From Caecitellus pseudoparvulus (taxonomy: Eukaryota > Bigyra: Bicosoecida): 64,000 nucleotides of DNA. The position numbers and the translations under genes are program-made. The notes beneath the pieces were generated by a model. That model did no database searches. It saw only the letters and a list, made by a program, of their open reading frames with translations, and was not told the DNA's origin. The stretch spans positions 62,001 through 126,000 of the forward strand of contig CBFFRQ010000088.1 of the NCBI GenBank assembly GCA_965644315.1, written 5' to 3'. Each line of letters opens with the position of its first letter. The stretch's first letter is position 1. Below are positions 42,194-53,400 of the stretch, one piece after another.

Positions 42194-44038
42194 ATGTCGT
42201 CCCGCAAGGGCGGTGGACGCTCTGTGCAAAAGTGGGAACCAGAGGTGCGTGGAAGCATGCCATGCCTGCAGTTCCTGCCCCCCGTGCCGCCCGACGGCAG
42301 CCTGCAGGGCCTAATGCGTCACCACCACGACTTCCGCTTGTGCGCTCAGGAGGATGCCCACTTAACATCTGTTCTGGAGGACCTCCGGACTGCCAACGGC
42401 TGGTCCACCATTGCTGACGTGGATTGGCGTGAAGTGTCAGCGCGGGTGGACGACCGGTGAGTGACAGAGCCCTGTCACAGCCTCAAACAGCACCCGTTGC
42501 GCAGTGCGGAAACATCTCGGAGCCGCTCCCGCTTCTCAGTTCCACCAAGCAGTGCCGTGAGCGCTACTTCAACGTGCTAGACCCCACCATCCGTCGCACA
42601 CCATGGCTGGCCAGTGAGCTGGACATCCTGTTCAGGTGCGTCGCGCGCGCTGGCGTCGAGGGCATGGCGCAAGTGCTCACGGAATCTGCTGGGCCAAGCT
42701 CAGTCCGCGTGGGCGTTTCTTGTCGAAGTGTCCCTCACTGTGCCGGCTCCTGCGCCGCCCACCCAGCGCTGAGCATCCCCCACACACGTCCATTGGCTTC
42801 CCTGTGCAGGTCCCACGCAGAGCTCGGCAACTCATGGCAAGAAATCGCCAAGTGCGTGCCGCACAAGCAGTGTCGACAACTCGCCCCAATCCCACACACC
42901 ACGCCTTTCCTTCCTGCGCCCTTACAGACGCATCCCTGGGCGCTCCGAAAGCCAAGTGAAGAACGTGTACTACTCAGCTGTCCGCCGAGCCGCTCGTGAG
43001 AGTGAGCGCTTGGGCATGGAAGTCAAGCCAGAGTTCATCGTGACGCAGACTGCTGAGCGGGAAGTGAAAGCTGGCAACTGCAGCTTGCCTGGCGCCGTGA
43101 GCACCAATGCGGGGTCTGTCGCGGAGGGTGGGCCTGCAGGGGGTGCCCCTGCTTCCCAACGCCGCCGCGCCGGGTCCATGGAGGCCTCCCCAGTCCTGTC
43201 TGGCATCCAGGGCGCCGCCACCACCCAGCTGCAGACGCACGTGTCCCCCCCCATCGGGCCCCTGGCTGGCCCCACGGCAGGCACCGTGCTGCTGCCAGCC
43301 CCCGCCATGGCCATGACACCGGCAGAGGCAGACGACGACGCGGAGGACGACGACGACGACGCCGACCTCTCCCTGGACAACAAGCCCTCCTCCGCCTTCC
43401 TGCAGGCGCCCACACCGCAGCCCCGACACACGCTCACCTCCCACGTCGCCACGCACACCTCGCCCCACCAGTACCACACGACTGCCCTCGCACAAGGCAT
43501 GGCAAGTGGCAAGGATGCAGGCTTGCATGACCCGCAGGACTCCACCCACGCCATTCTCCCCGTCGTCGTGGCAGGCGGCGTGACGCACCAGTCTGTGCAC
43601 CTGTACCGTCGCAAGAACCTCGTCACGCCCAGCCCGCTGGGGGCTCCAAGCGACCCGCCCATGGCTGCTGTGGGGCAGCCACCCTCCCTCTCCCTCGCGC
43701 CTGCCGTGATGAACAACTCAGGCCCCTACGTGCCTGCCAGCAGCTACGAAGGTGACGGCGACGTCGACCTGGCAGCTGCCAACGCCACCATCGACTCATG
43801 GCTGGAGCCCGGGGCTCCCGCACCTTCCCCCCCTGGTGCTGGGGCGCCGCTGGGCCCCCCGGCTGGCCTGCGCATCAACGTCTCTGGCATCAGTGCCGCC
43901 ATGCAGAAGGTCGGCTTGCAGTCCTCCGTGCACAGCCCCAGCCTCATGCTGGCCATGTCGCACATGCGGGCGCTGCCGCCCACTGCACCCTCTGCTTTCA
44001 TGGGCATGCCGCCCCAGACAAGCGTGAGGGTGGGCTGA
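42194..44038 (+). CDS. R2R3-type Myb-like DNA-binding protein
   Basis: Exons 42194-42456, 42540-42635, 42810-42851 and 42928-44038; 503 residues, introns 83, 174 and 76 nt. Splicing rebuilds two Myb repeats at residues about 45-155. The first has W-type helices ending STKQCRERYFNVLDPTIRRTPW. The second reads ASELDILFRSHAELGNSWQEIA and KRIPGRSESQVKN, a near-canonical third helix. The 42-nt exon encodes only the middle of the second repeat. The rest is low-complexity, with an acidic run (DDDAEDDDDDADL, around residues 260-280) that may activate transcription, and a C-terminal tail with NATIDSWLEPG. No plant-type bHLH-binding motif was noticed. A nuclear transcription factor is the natural inference; targets are unknown. 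It ends 113 bp before the convergent kelch gene. Confidence 0.84.
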
Positions 44039-44151
44039 TGCCTCTGCAGCCCGCTGACCCTGCCTATGATGTATTGCTGTGCTTCCATTCTCGCACGGGC
44101 CCTGTACATGTGTCGGTGCCTGCAGCCCCGCGGCTGTCCAATGCACTCGCC

Positions 44152-45268
44152 TCAGACGGACAACTGCAGCTTCAAGGGCGCGCACGCCTCCCCTGTCGGG
44201 CCCAGGCCTCCGAGGGTCAGCAGCCCGTCTCCACTGGCTGCTGCGATAGCACTTGCCGCAAACACTGCCGGCAAGTGCCCCTCCACGCGCTGCAAGGCCC
44301 AACCACCCTCCCACGTCAGCACCCAGCAACACGCACAGGGGGCCTTGCCGTCAAAGCCACCCACTGACACTGCGCTGTCTCCCACACGCACCGCTGGTGT
44401 GCTTGCCGCTACGCTGTGCTCCAGAGCCACCTCCTCGCCCCACGCGGCGCCTGCAAGTGCCTCGTCCGTCGATGGGCCCATGGCCTGCGCAGACACAGGC
44501 AGCGACAGCACTTGCAGGGTGTTATGCACGCCCTTGGCGCCCTTGCCTCCCCAAACTGCCAGCCTGCTGCCCCCCTCCCCGTCGTCGGTCAGGGTGGCGC
44601 AGTGCAGCTCACGGGGTGCCAAGGGCGGGCCCGTGGCTTGCACTGGCTGCCACGTCCACTGCCGCCCTTCCGGCATCCACAGCACCCACACATCGCCCAG
44701 CGGCCCAGCTTCGGGGCTGGCACCCCCCACCATCCACATTCCCTCCCCAAGCACAGCGCAGGTGTGCCCAGTGCGCGGTTCTGGCACAGCTCCGCAGGCC
44801 ACGTCCACTAGTTCCCACGCCCACTCCTTCGTGTCCAGGCGCCATACACTGTTGAAGATGGCACTCTGTGGGGCATTCATGCCCCCACACGCAACTGCAG
44901 AGCCATCCTTAGCCAGCACTAGAGTGTGACCTGAAGTTGCTGGTGCGTCGCCGCTGCATTCCTGTCGCTGCACTTGCCCACACTCTGAGCCGCGCGAGGA
45001 CAGGTTGTGCGAGGGCAGGACACAGTGGAATCGCTTACTGCCACGTACCAGTGTCCCAGATCAACACATCACTGAAGCACACGCCAGCAGCTGTGCTGCC
45101 GCCGTGCACCAACGCCTTGCCAGGCTCCCAGGCACAGGCAGCTGCGCCTGCGCGCTCCCCTAGTGTCGCATCCTCCAGGGACACAGCACAGCACTCAAAG
45201 TGGGGTGGTTTTTTCCCTCCAGACCTCTCTGCCACTGCTCCTTTTGCCTCAGCCGCCTCGGCTGCCAT
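44152..45268 (-). CDS. Kelch-repeat protein
   Basis: Exons 45268-45049 and 44984-44152; 350 residues. The 64-nt intron (GTACGT donor, phase 1) joins DVLIWDT to ECGQVQRQEC. The start at 45268 is the first in-frame ATG; the frame stays open for another 180 nt without ATG, so a further upstream exon is possible. At least four kelch blades are visible from glycine pairs and W/D spacing: GKALVHGGSTAAG...FSDVLIWD; GHTLVLAKDGSAVACGG; GHTCAVLGEGMWMVGGAS...GDVWVLW; LHCATLTDDG...AVWGG; and GDGLLTLGGLGPTG. No BTB or F-box is present. Such propellers usually mediate protein binding, often as adaptors, so no specific function is assigned. Confidence 0.75.
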
Positions 45269-45870
45269 TGCCGACCCCAACGGATGTGCAACGCCTCTGA
45301 AACGCAAGCGACACGTTTGCCTGTACAGCCCTTGAAAAGATGCCCACTGGCGAAGATGGTGTCTCAGAACAAGACTTTCCAGGGGTGCTCGTTGCTCGAA
45401 ATGGAATTCGCAGTTCTCTGTGTTGCAATTGTGCCCAGCATGAGCCAAAGTATGCAGGCTGTGCGAGAGTGGTCCTGCATCAATCCACGGCAGACAAGCC
45501 TCTTTCGCAACCTGTGGCTCAATACCGTCACCCGTGAATCATTGAGAGCTGTGAATAACTAGAGAATAGCTTCGAGGTGCCCTAAGTCAGCATCCTTTTG
45601 TATTTTCGACACGTAATCCCCCGCACGGTGTAAAAGTCAGCATGAGCCGTGTAGGACTGAAAAAACCTGGTAATCTGTCTGTACAACTTTTCCGCAAATC
45701 TTTCCGATGCCACACTGTCAATCTCACTCGTGCAGCAAGCTCCTGTACCACTTTCCAGGCGCCACAGAACTGCCAACAAGCTTCAGCCCAACCCTCTTGA
45801 CTGTGGTGTCCCTGTTGCGAGTGTGTTGGGAGAGAAGCTGACCACAGCCGGCCGCCCTCGCGAGCCAGAC
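45269..45870. promoter_or_regulatory. 602-bp divergent intergenic region containing an AT-richer segment
   Basis: No gene supported. From about 45540 to 45720 the base composition drops visibly (runs such as TTTTGTATTTTC, GTAAAAGTC, GAAAAAACC), unlike the rest of the window. I looked for tRNA box motifs and U6-like sequence and found none. It probably holds promoters for the kelch (-) and UPF0210 (+) genes. The part 45269-45448 may still be 5' UTR or coding of the kelch gene. Confidence 0.4.
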
Positions 45871-47297
45871 ATGCGGGTGCGCACTGTAAGCGCGTTCGTG
45901 ACTTTGACCAGCTTGGAGGACGTGCCTGCGCTGTTCAAGTCAGCCTGTGAGACGATTCAAGCAGCCAAGGATGCTTTTGAGTCCGCTGGGCTCGAAGTGC
46001 AGACTGTGAGGATCCTCACAAATGCTTTCGAGGTGAGAAGTGCGGTCTTTGCATCGCCACGCCTACGCCTCGGCAGCGCTGCCTCGCCTGCCTGTGCAGG
46101 AGTATCTGCCGGAGATCACAGCAGCATGCCTCATTGATGCAGCACAGCGCATGCAGACGGCGGCAAGCTCCGTCCCCGGCGTGCTCTTAAACGTGGGCCC
46201 TGCCACAACCCCTCACGCAGCCAGCCTCCTCCCGGCGCTGGTGGCGGCGTGTCCCACCGTGACCGCATCGGCCAGCGTACCTGCTGTGGCGGCCAGTGAC
46301 TCCAGCCCAGGCAGTGCATTGGTGCCAGACATGGACATGGCCACCGCTGCAGCGGAAGTCATCGTCGCTCTGAGCCAGGGGACTGCCGGAGGAGAGGGCA
46401 ACTTTAACTTCGCCGCCACCGCCAATGTGAAGCCGGGCATCCCCTTCTTCCCCGCAGGCTTTGCCCCCAGTGCGGCACCCGCACTTGCCGCAGCCAGTGC
46501 GGGCGCCTCGGCGGCTGAGGGCGAATCGGCGCCCACCGCAGTGTCGTGGGCAGTGGGACTGGAAATGCCAGACGTCGTGGTCGGCGCGCTCAGCACTGCC
46601 GCTGAGGAAGCCCGCTCTGACCTGGCAGGCCCCTCGCCCTGGAGGCAAGCCAGCAAGCGCCTCGTCACAGCGCTGGAGAGTGCCTTGCTGGAGGTGCAGG
46701 CCATCGCGACCGGCTTGGTGGCAGGGGCGGTGGGCGCGGAGTTTTCGGGCATCGACGCTAGCATTGCGCCTGCCGTGGACGGGCCTTCTCTCGTGGAGGG
46801 CTTCGAGGCCCTCCTCGGCCCAGGTGGCTTCGGTGGCCCGGGAACCCTCGCCGCGTGCCGACTCCTGACAGGCGCCATCGAAGCCGTTCGTGCGCGGGGG
46901 GCGGTGTCCATCGTTGGCTACTCTGGGCTCATGTGCGTGGGCACCTCTACGGCCCCGGCAGCCCGTTGCTCCGCACAGTTCGCCCCCCCCCCTCCGGCAC
47001 AGGTTGCCTCCTCTCGAGGACACTGGTCTCGCGGCCTGCATGGCTGCCGGGGCTTTCACTGTGGGGGACTTGCTCTCGTACTCGTCTGTGTGCGGGCTGG
47101 GACTGGACACCGTGCCTGTGGCGGGCGATACGCCAGTGCAAGCCATTGCTCTTCGTATTGCAGATATGGTGGCGCTGGCCTACAAGCTGCACAAGCCTCT
47201 CTCGTGCCGCCTGTTCCCAGTTCCTGGTGTGGGGGTGGGTGGAGCCACATCCTTCGCGAATCCGCACATGTGCGACAGCTTGGTCTTGAGCCTCTGA
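45871..47297 (+). CDS. UPF0210/DUF711 family protein
   Basis: Exons 45871-46032, 46100-46932 and 47003-47297; 429 residues, near the roughly 450 of bacterial and archaeal members. Introns are 67 nt (phase 0) and 70 nt (phase 2, ten-C run before the acceptor). Splicing rebuilds the family hallmarks: MRVRTVSAFVTL with VQTVRILTNAFEEYLPE at the start, NFNFAATANVKPGIPFFPAGF in the middle, and GYSGLM joined to LPPLEDTGLAACMAAGAFTVGDLLSYSSVCG near the end. Structures of relatives are known but the function is not. The family is widespread in prokaryotes and patchy in eukaryotes, so ancient transfer is possible; introns and base use look native. The start at 45871 is the first in-frame ATG. The next gene begins at 47460, or at 47301 if its first ATG is used. 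Confidence 0.88.
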
Positions 47298-47459
47298 GCA
47301 ATGCAGGCGACCACCGCAAATACCTGCCCGACACAAGCGCTCCTCCCTGAAAAGTCGTACCCTGTGCAGTGTGTCTCGGAACCTGTGCTCTTGTGTGGTG
47401 TGGCGCTGGGCTGCAAGGCGGCGTCTCAGGGCGACTCTCGACCCAATTTCCGCACCAAC

Positions 47460-50400
47460 ATGCGACTGTCCTTGGTCTTGATTGGACTGGCGGCAGTTGC
47501 TGCCACGCAAGTTTCCCAGCACCGGGCACCATGCCCAGTGACGTCCATCCAGGTCCCTGTTGGGGACGGAGTGCCCCTCCTGTCTTGCGGCCTGGGGCAG
47601 GTCTGGGCCGGGTGGCAAGCTCTGGACCCAGCTGCCAGCTCGCCTGCACTTACTCTTGGCAGCACCCTGTGTCCCAACAGGTCGTTCGTCCCCGTTCCTC
47701 GCCTGCCGAGCATTCCCCAGCGCCCGGTGCACTTGGAACCGATGGGTAACTCGCCGACTGCGAAGGCTGTGTGGTTCAATGAGGACCAACGTGCGCTGAT
47801 GTGGGGAGATGTGGGTAGCCTGGCAGCGCCTGCCTCAGCCTGTGCCCCGTCGCCTGTGGGCTCCACCGGCGACTGGATTGTCAAGAAAGGTCCATACTTG
47901 ATCCACACACATGATTGGCTGGAGGGTGAGGTGGCAGCGGCAGCCCTGGGGCAGGGCGGAGCGATCACTGCCGTCATCGCAGGCACTGTCGGGGCAGTTG
48001 CCTTTGAGAATACCACGGCCCAGCCCCCCGCTGGAGCACCAGCTTCTGGTGGTGGACAGGTGCCACAACGTGATTGGTACAGCGCCACTGCCGCTGTGCA
48101 GGTGCTGCGTGCGTCACCCGGGAGCAGCAACGCCGAGGCCACCTCGCGAGTGCGCCTGACTTGCCCGGGGGAGCCACTGCCTGGCTCCTGCTTGCCAGGT
48201 GCCCGGGATGCCCCTGCTGCCGGTGTGGTGAGGGATGTCGCACTGGTCACGTGCGTCCTCCCGTGTGTCCCTGGTGCGGGCGCCCTGTCCTACACTCGCT
48301 ACACGACTCTTGTGGTGGGCGTGAACCTCACCTCTGGCGCCTTTGCATGGCCGCCCTCTGCTGGGGTTCTCGGCTCCAACAGTGACTCCAAGTTGAGTCT
48401 ACCGTACTTCACTGCAACTCCGCCTGCCATCGTCGGCGACTGGGCCATCGTCGGCACTGCCGCAGCGGACCACTCTGTCTTCGTGGTGGACCCTGTCTCT
48501 GGTGCTGTGGCGAGCCGGTGGAACGGCAGCCTCCCCGCTCTGCAGCCCCCGGCCCACAACCCCAACGCCTGGCAGTCTCAGGCTGTTCCCACCCTGCACT
48601 CGTCATGGGCTGTGCAGGGCAACAGCGCCTACACATACAGCTCGGAAGGCAACATGTTGCGCTTCGACGTGTCGCCAGCCGGGGGCGCCTCCCTGCGTTG
48701 GACCTTTAACATTTTGCAGGCGCCAGAGGGCGGTGTGCCTCAGTGGAGCTACGAGCCTGTGCCGACAGGCAAGGTGTACAACTGGCCAACCCCCGATGCC
48801 GCCAGCGTGCAGTTCCTTGCAGGCCACACCACGTCTGCAGGCACTTGCCGCTACCTCGGGGGCGGGTACACGTGGGACATGTCCAATCTGCGCCTGTCCT
48901 CTGGTCAGCGTCAGGTCATGGGGCGCGTTGGGTGGGCTGGGGGGCGCTTTGTGCGGCAAGGTGAGGCTGTGGTGTTGGCGGAGCTCTGCCCTGCTGGGGG
49001 AGCCTGCAACGTCTCGCAAGTGCTGCGCGTTCCCTGCACCTTCGGCAGTTGTCTCACGGCCCTTGTCGCAGCAGGAGAGGGCCCTGCGCACATTGCACGC
49101 GCTGGTACGCCGCACGCTTTGGTCCACAGCGCCAGCGGGCAGTCACAGTTTCACCCCTTGCCGCCCTGTGGCGCCGACTCGGAAGCTGCAGCGGCCGACG
49201 TATCCCTCCCGGCCTCCATCGGCTTCATCGGCCCTCCCCTTCTCGTGCGTGGCGATGAAGCAGTGGCGCCAGTGCACGTCTCGGACGATGACGCAGCCGA
49301 CCCGCAGCGACTCCTGTACCGCGCCGTGGCGCCCACCTTGTACGATGGGGCCCTCCATGCAGTGGATCGGGTGACGCACTCTGCTCACGGGCCTGGGCAT
49401 GTCTCGCTGAACGCTTCAGCTTGGCGTCCAGCGTGGCGTGTGCAGCCTGACTCGGGGTGTGCCTTCCTGCCAGCGTCGCCAGCCGCCTTGCAGCGAAGGT
49501 TTGTGGCCAGCTACGTGCCTTCCCTCGGAGCCTGCCCTTCTCAGGCACTATTTGGCGTTCCACAAGTGTGCATCAATGCCAGGGACGCACAGGGCCGTGC
49601 GGTTCTGTCTCGCGTTGCTCGCTCGGTGCAGGTGGTGTACGTTTGTGCCGCCGACGGCGCCGTGATGTGGAAGTCTGCGCCAGCCAAGCAGTGGGAAACC
49701 AATGCCGCCCTCAACGCCTACCAGGCAGAGGGAGGGGGGGTTTCATTCCTCCGGGGATGGTACGCGCTGACCAATGCCTCTGCTGAGTGGCACCCGGTGC
49801 AGCCCATCGTGACGACAGAGTTCAGTGCTGGCCGGAACGCCACCTCCCCCAGCAGCAGCGGCGTCGTGCCCCTGACTCTGCTGCTGTCCAATGCCTTTGG
49901 GACCATCGTGGCCTTGAATGGCCTTGCTGGAGCGCCGCTGCTGCCGCCCAGTGCAGCGAAACTTGCCGGGTCAACGTTGCTGTGGAGCAGCCACACGTCT
50001 CAAGCAAGGCATGGCTGGCGCCACGCCCCACCGCCCCGTGTTCTGCAGTGGGGCACAAAGGCGCACGTTGTGTCGCCTGACTCCCAACAACACCAGCCTG
50101 CCTTTGCAACAACGAATGGGCCGGCTCTGCTGCGTGTGGCTGGTTGGCGGGAGGGTGCCCTTCTGGCCGGGCAGGGGGCTGTCACAGGGTACTGGCTGCA
50201 GGGTGCCATGGGTGGGACGTTTCAGCACCATGGAGGGAGGGGGGGCTGGGAGCTGCCCGAAGTGCAGTCGAGCGCCTCAGGCGAGGAGGGTGGCGGCGCG
50301 CCGCAAACATATGGCAGCCACTTGTACAGCTCCTCCTCAGCGTACGCGCGAGCTGCCACTGGCACGACCCACGAGGGCAGCGGCTGGCTGGCGACCAGCA

Positions 50401-53400
50401 CGTCCTACTCAGGACAAGATGACATCGTGGAGCGGGGGGTACCGGGGACCACAGCGCCTTCCGAGGAGCCAGGGAGCGCCGCTGTTGCTGCGGATGTGCA
50501 GGTGGCGTTCTTCGAAGGCATTCCATACGTGGGCATCCTGACCTCTGGCCGGGGGCAAACCACACTCCTCGTGCGCCCTTCAGCCCTCTTCAACAACGCC
50601 AACGCTAGGTACTTGCAAGCAGCACGCATGCGGGAGATGGCGACGATGCGCTTCAGCGAGTGTGTGGGGGGCCCCCGCTCAGCGTCTTTTCTCATGCGCC
50701 CAGACCTGGACCGAACCTTCATCGGCTGCATCGCTGGCGAAGCAGGGCAGGACCTGCTGGTGTCCAGCTTGCACTTTTGGTCAGGCGCTCCGGCGTGGCG
50801 GCTGCGCGTGCCCAGGGCGGGGTACGCCACAGCCACCTTGCGAAATTGCACGTCGCCTCCCTGCCCCGGGCAGGGCTACCCGCCAGGCCTGTCGAATTTG
50901 TTCATACTCAGCAAGTCCGCAAGCCCCGCAGGGTTTGCGACCATCACTGGTGTTGAAGCACTGCGGCGTTTCTCTTCCGAACAAGTTGAAAGTGGTGCCA
51001 GCTCCCTCGCAGATGCAGTGCTGTACGTCATGGCTTCCGATGGCGCAGGGCTCGCAGTGAGTGCAGGCGACTCCAGCATTCAGTGGCTCAGCTCTGCAAG
51101 TCCGGCCTTCGAGCTGGACCCGCCTTCCCCCTTTGCGGCGATGGACAGCAGTGCCCCAGTTGCGAGGGCGGCGCCTGATAGCGCATCAGGGGCAATGGTG
51201 CTGGGCGGCGTCCACACCGGACTTGTGGCTGTGCGAGGGGAGGCAGTGCAGCTAACTTTCTCCCCGGTCGCACCCCTGCCATCCACGGAAGGCCTGTTGA
51301 AGACAGCCACCATCATCGTCATCTGTGTCGCTGTGGTACTGGGAGTGCTCTTCCTGGGTGTGTTTGCCTACGCTGCTTGCCGCCAGCGGTGCTGCGGAGC
51401 AAGCACCACAGCCGCACTGGGCGCGCCGCTGCTGACGCGGAAAGTCGTTGTGGAGCCAAGCGACACTGCAGACAGCGACGACGCTCACGCGGCCTACTTG
51501 CAGTCAGTTGCAGACTACCAGCAGATGCTGTGGGCAGTGGTGCACCCTGCATTCAACATCTACGGTGCTGCTGCAGTCATTTTCAGCTCCCAGGGCGCAG
51601 CAGCAGCTGGAGATGCCGGCACGCTGAGTGCCACATTGAACCGAGCCATCGGATTGAGCTCCGCGTCCGGCGAGGTGCAGGATCCAGAGGCACAGCAGGC
51701 TGCCCTGGCGGACCAGCTGGACACAGTGCTCATCTTGAGTTTTTTCCAGCTGGCGCTGTCTGCCTTTCACTTTGTGGTGCACATTTACTTCTTCTTCATC
51801 GCTCTCAGCGCAGCCATGGCGTATGGCAAGGGCCTGTGTTCCAGGGAGGTTGGCTCGCGCTACCAGCAGCTCAGCCAAGCTAATGGCTCCGTCTCCATCG
51901 GCATGTGGCCCATGGGCATAATCAACACCCTCATCCTGCTCGTTGCGTTCAACCCGCGGGACGCCAACAGCTGGGTGGCCCTTGTCGGTGCGGTCGTTTC
52001 GTGGGCTGGCTCACTCACCGTGCCCGCAGTGGGCCCCGCGCCCGACGCCAGCCAAGCCAGCATCACTGGTGTAAATAGTACCGCAAGCAAGCGCGCATCA
52101 GAAGCACAACGCGCGGCGCGGCAGGACCCCACGGCCGTCGAATCATGCACGCCAGCTTGGCTCTCCTCGAGCGCTGGCTGGTACGTTGGCGCGGTTGTGC
52201 GCGGGTGGGTGGCCTTGATGTTCGTTGCCATATTTGTGCTGTTTCTACCTCTTCTAGGCCTCTTCCTGCAGCTCGTCGCAGAGAACGGACAAGGCGGCCA
52301 CGTCTTTACGCTGCTGGCGTTTGGAGTCCAGGTGCCAGTATGGGTGCAGTTGGGGCAGGCCAACGGCATCGAGCTGCACGACATTGCGAGCGCCTCCAGC
52401 ACTTTGGCTGCCTTGATCAGCACGGCCTGGTCGGTGCTCATCATCCTCTTGCTGCCCACGCTGTACTACGTGTCTATTTTCACTTGGACGCGAAGGATGC
52501 CCGTGTGCTCCACGGTGGTCTGCTCCCCAACTTGCCTCCATGGCACACATCGGGTGATGTGCGGAACAGGTGCTTCGCAGGCAAGTGACGACCAAAAGTG
52601 CTGCTCTTGTCGCGCCCGCTGCGTTCCTAGTCAGCGGATGTGGGACACGTCGCCGTGCTGGGGCTGCATGGGGCTGCCTCCGGTGGCAGCATGGTGGCTT
52701 GCAACGTCAGCGTGGCACTCCCTGGTGGTGGTTCTTGTGACTGTCGCGCTGGCGCTCCGCCTGCCCATCGTGGGCCCATCCGATGACGCCGGCGATTTCG
52801 GACCGACTTTCTCCACTGATGTCTTCGGGGACTTCCTCGGCACTGAGTGGTACAGCGCAGACCTGGCGGGCCCCTTCGCCCCCGATGGCATGGGCGGGCC
52901 GTTTGACCCAGGGCGTGAGAGCCTGTGGCCGGCCGCAAACACTGCTTGGTACTTTACGCTTGTATTGCAGTACATTGTGCTGGCCCCTTTCGCACTGTGC
53001 TTGGCGTACGCAGGCGTGGTGCTGACCTGCGTGCTTGCATTGTTCGTGTACTCGCTTGTGGTCTTGGTGGGCTTCGGCAGCTTACTGTTCTTCGCAAACG
53101 CCATGTGGGTGTACTTGTGCCAGCCAATCATCGCACCGCCTGAGACAGAGGTCGTCATGTCGCCAACCCGCCACGCTGATGCTTCAACCGGGCACTGGAA
53201 GTGCTTGGCACCCTTCCCAGATCCACTCAGATGGTGGGGAGGGGCAATCCCGTACTGTGGCTTATTCCCAGGCATGCAGGCTGTCCTTGAGTGCCTGACG
53301 GGCAGGCGCCCCGATGAGCCCAGCCTTCCGTTGCCCGAGGCAAGGCCTGTCCCCGTATCCATGGAGACCGCCAAGCTGCCCCCAAGCTCACCATCAACCA

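Noticed and set aside
45340-45537. 65-codon plus-strand ORF (MPTGEDGVSEQDF) in the kelch/UPF0210 interval
   Set aside because: No recognisable motif, no conserved composition, and it overlaps the likely 5' region of the kelch gene.
45540-45720. Candidate tRNA or U6 snRNA in the AT-richer patch
   Set aside because: No A/B-box pair, no cloverleaf pairing and no U6 core sequence could be found by eye.
46187-47146. 319-codon minus-strand ORF opposite the UPF0210 gene
   Set aside because: Arg/Gly-rich chance frame; the plus-strand spliced protein matches UPF0210 throughout.
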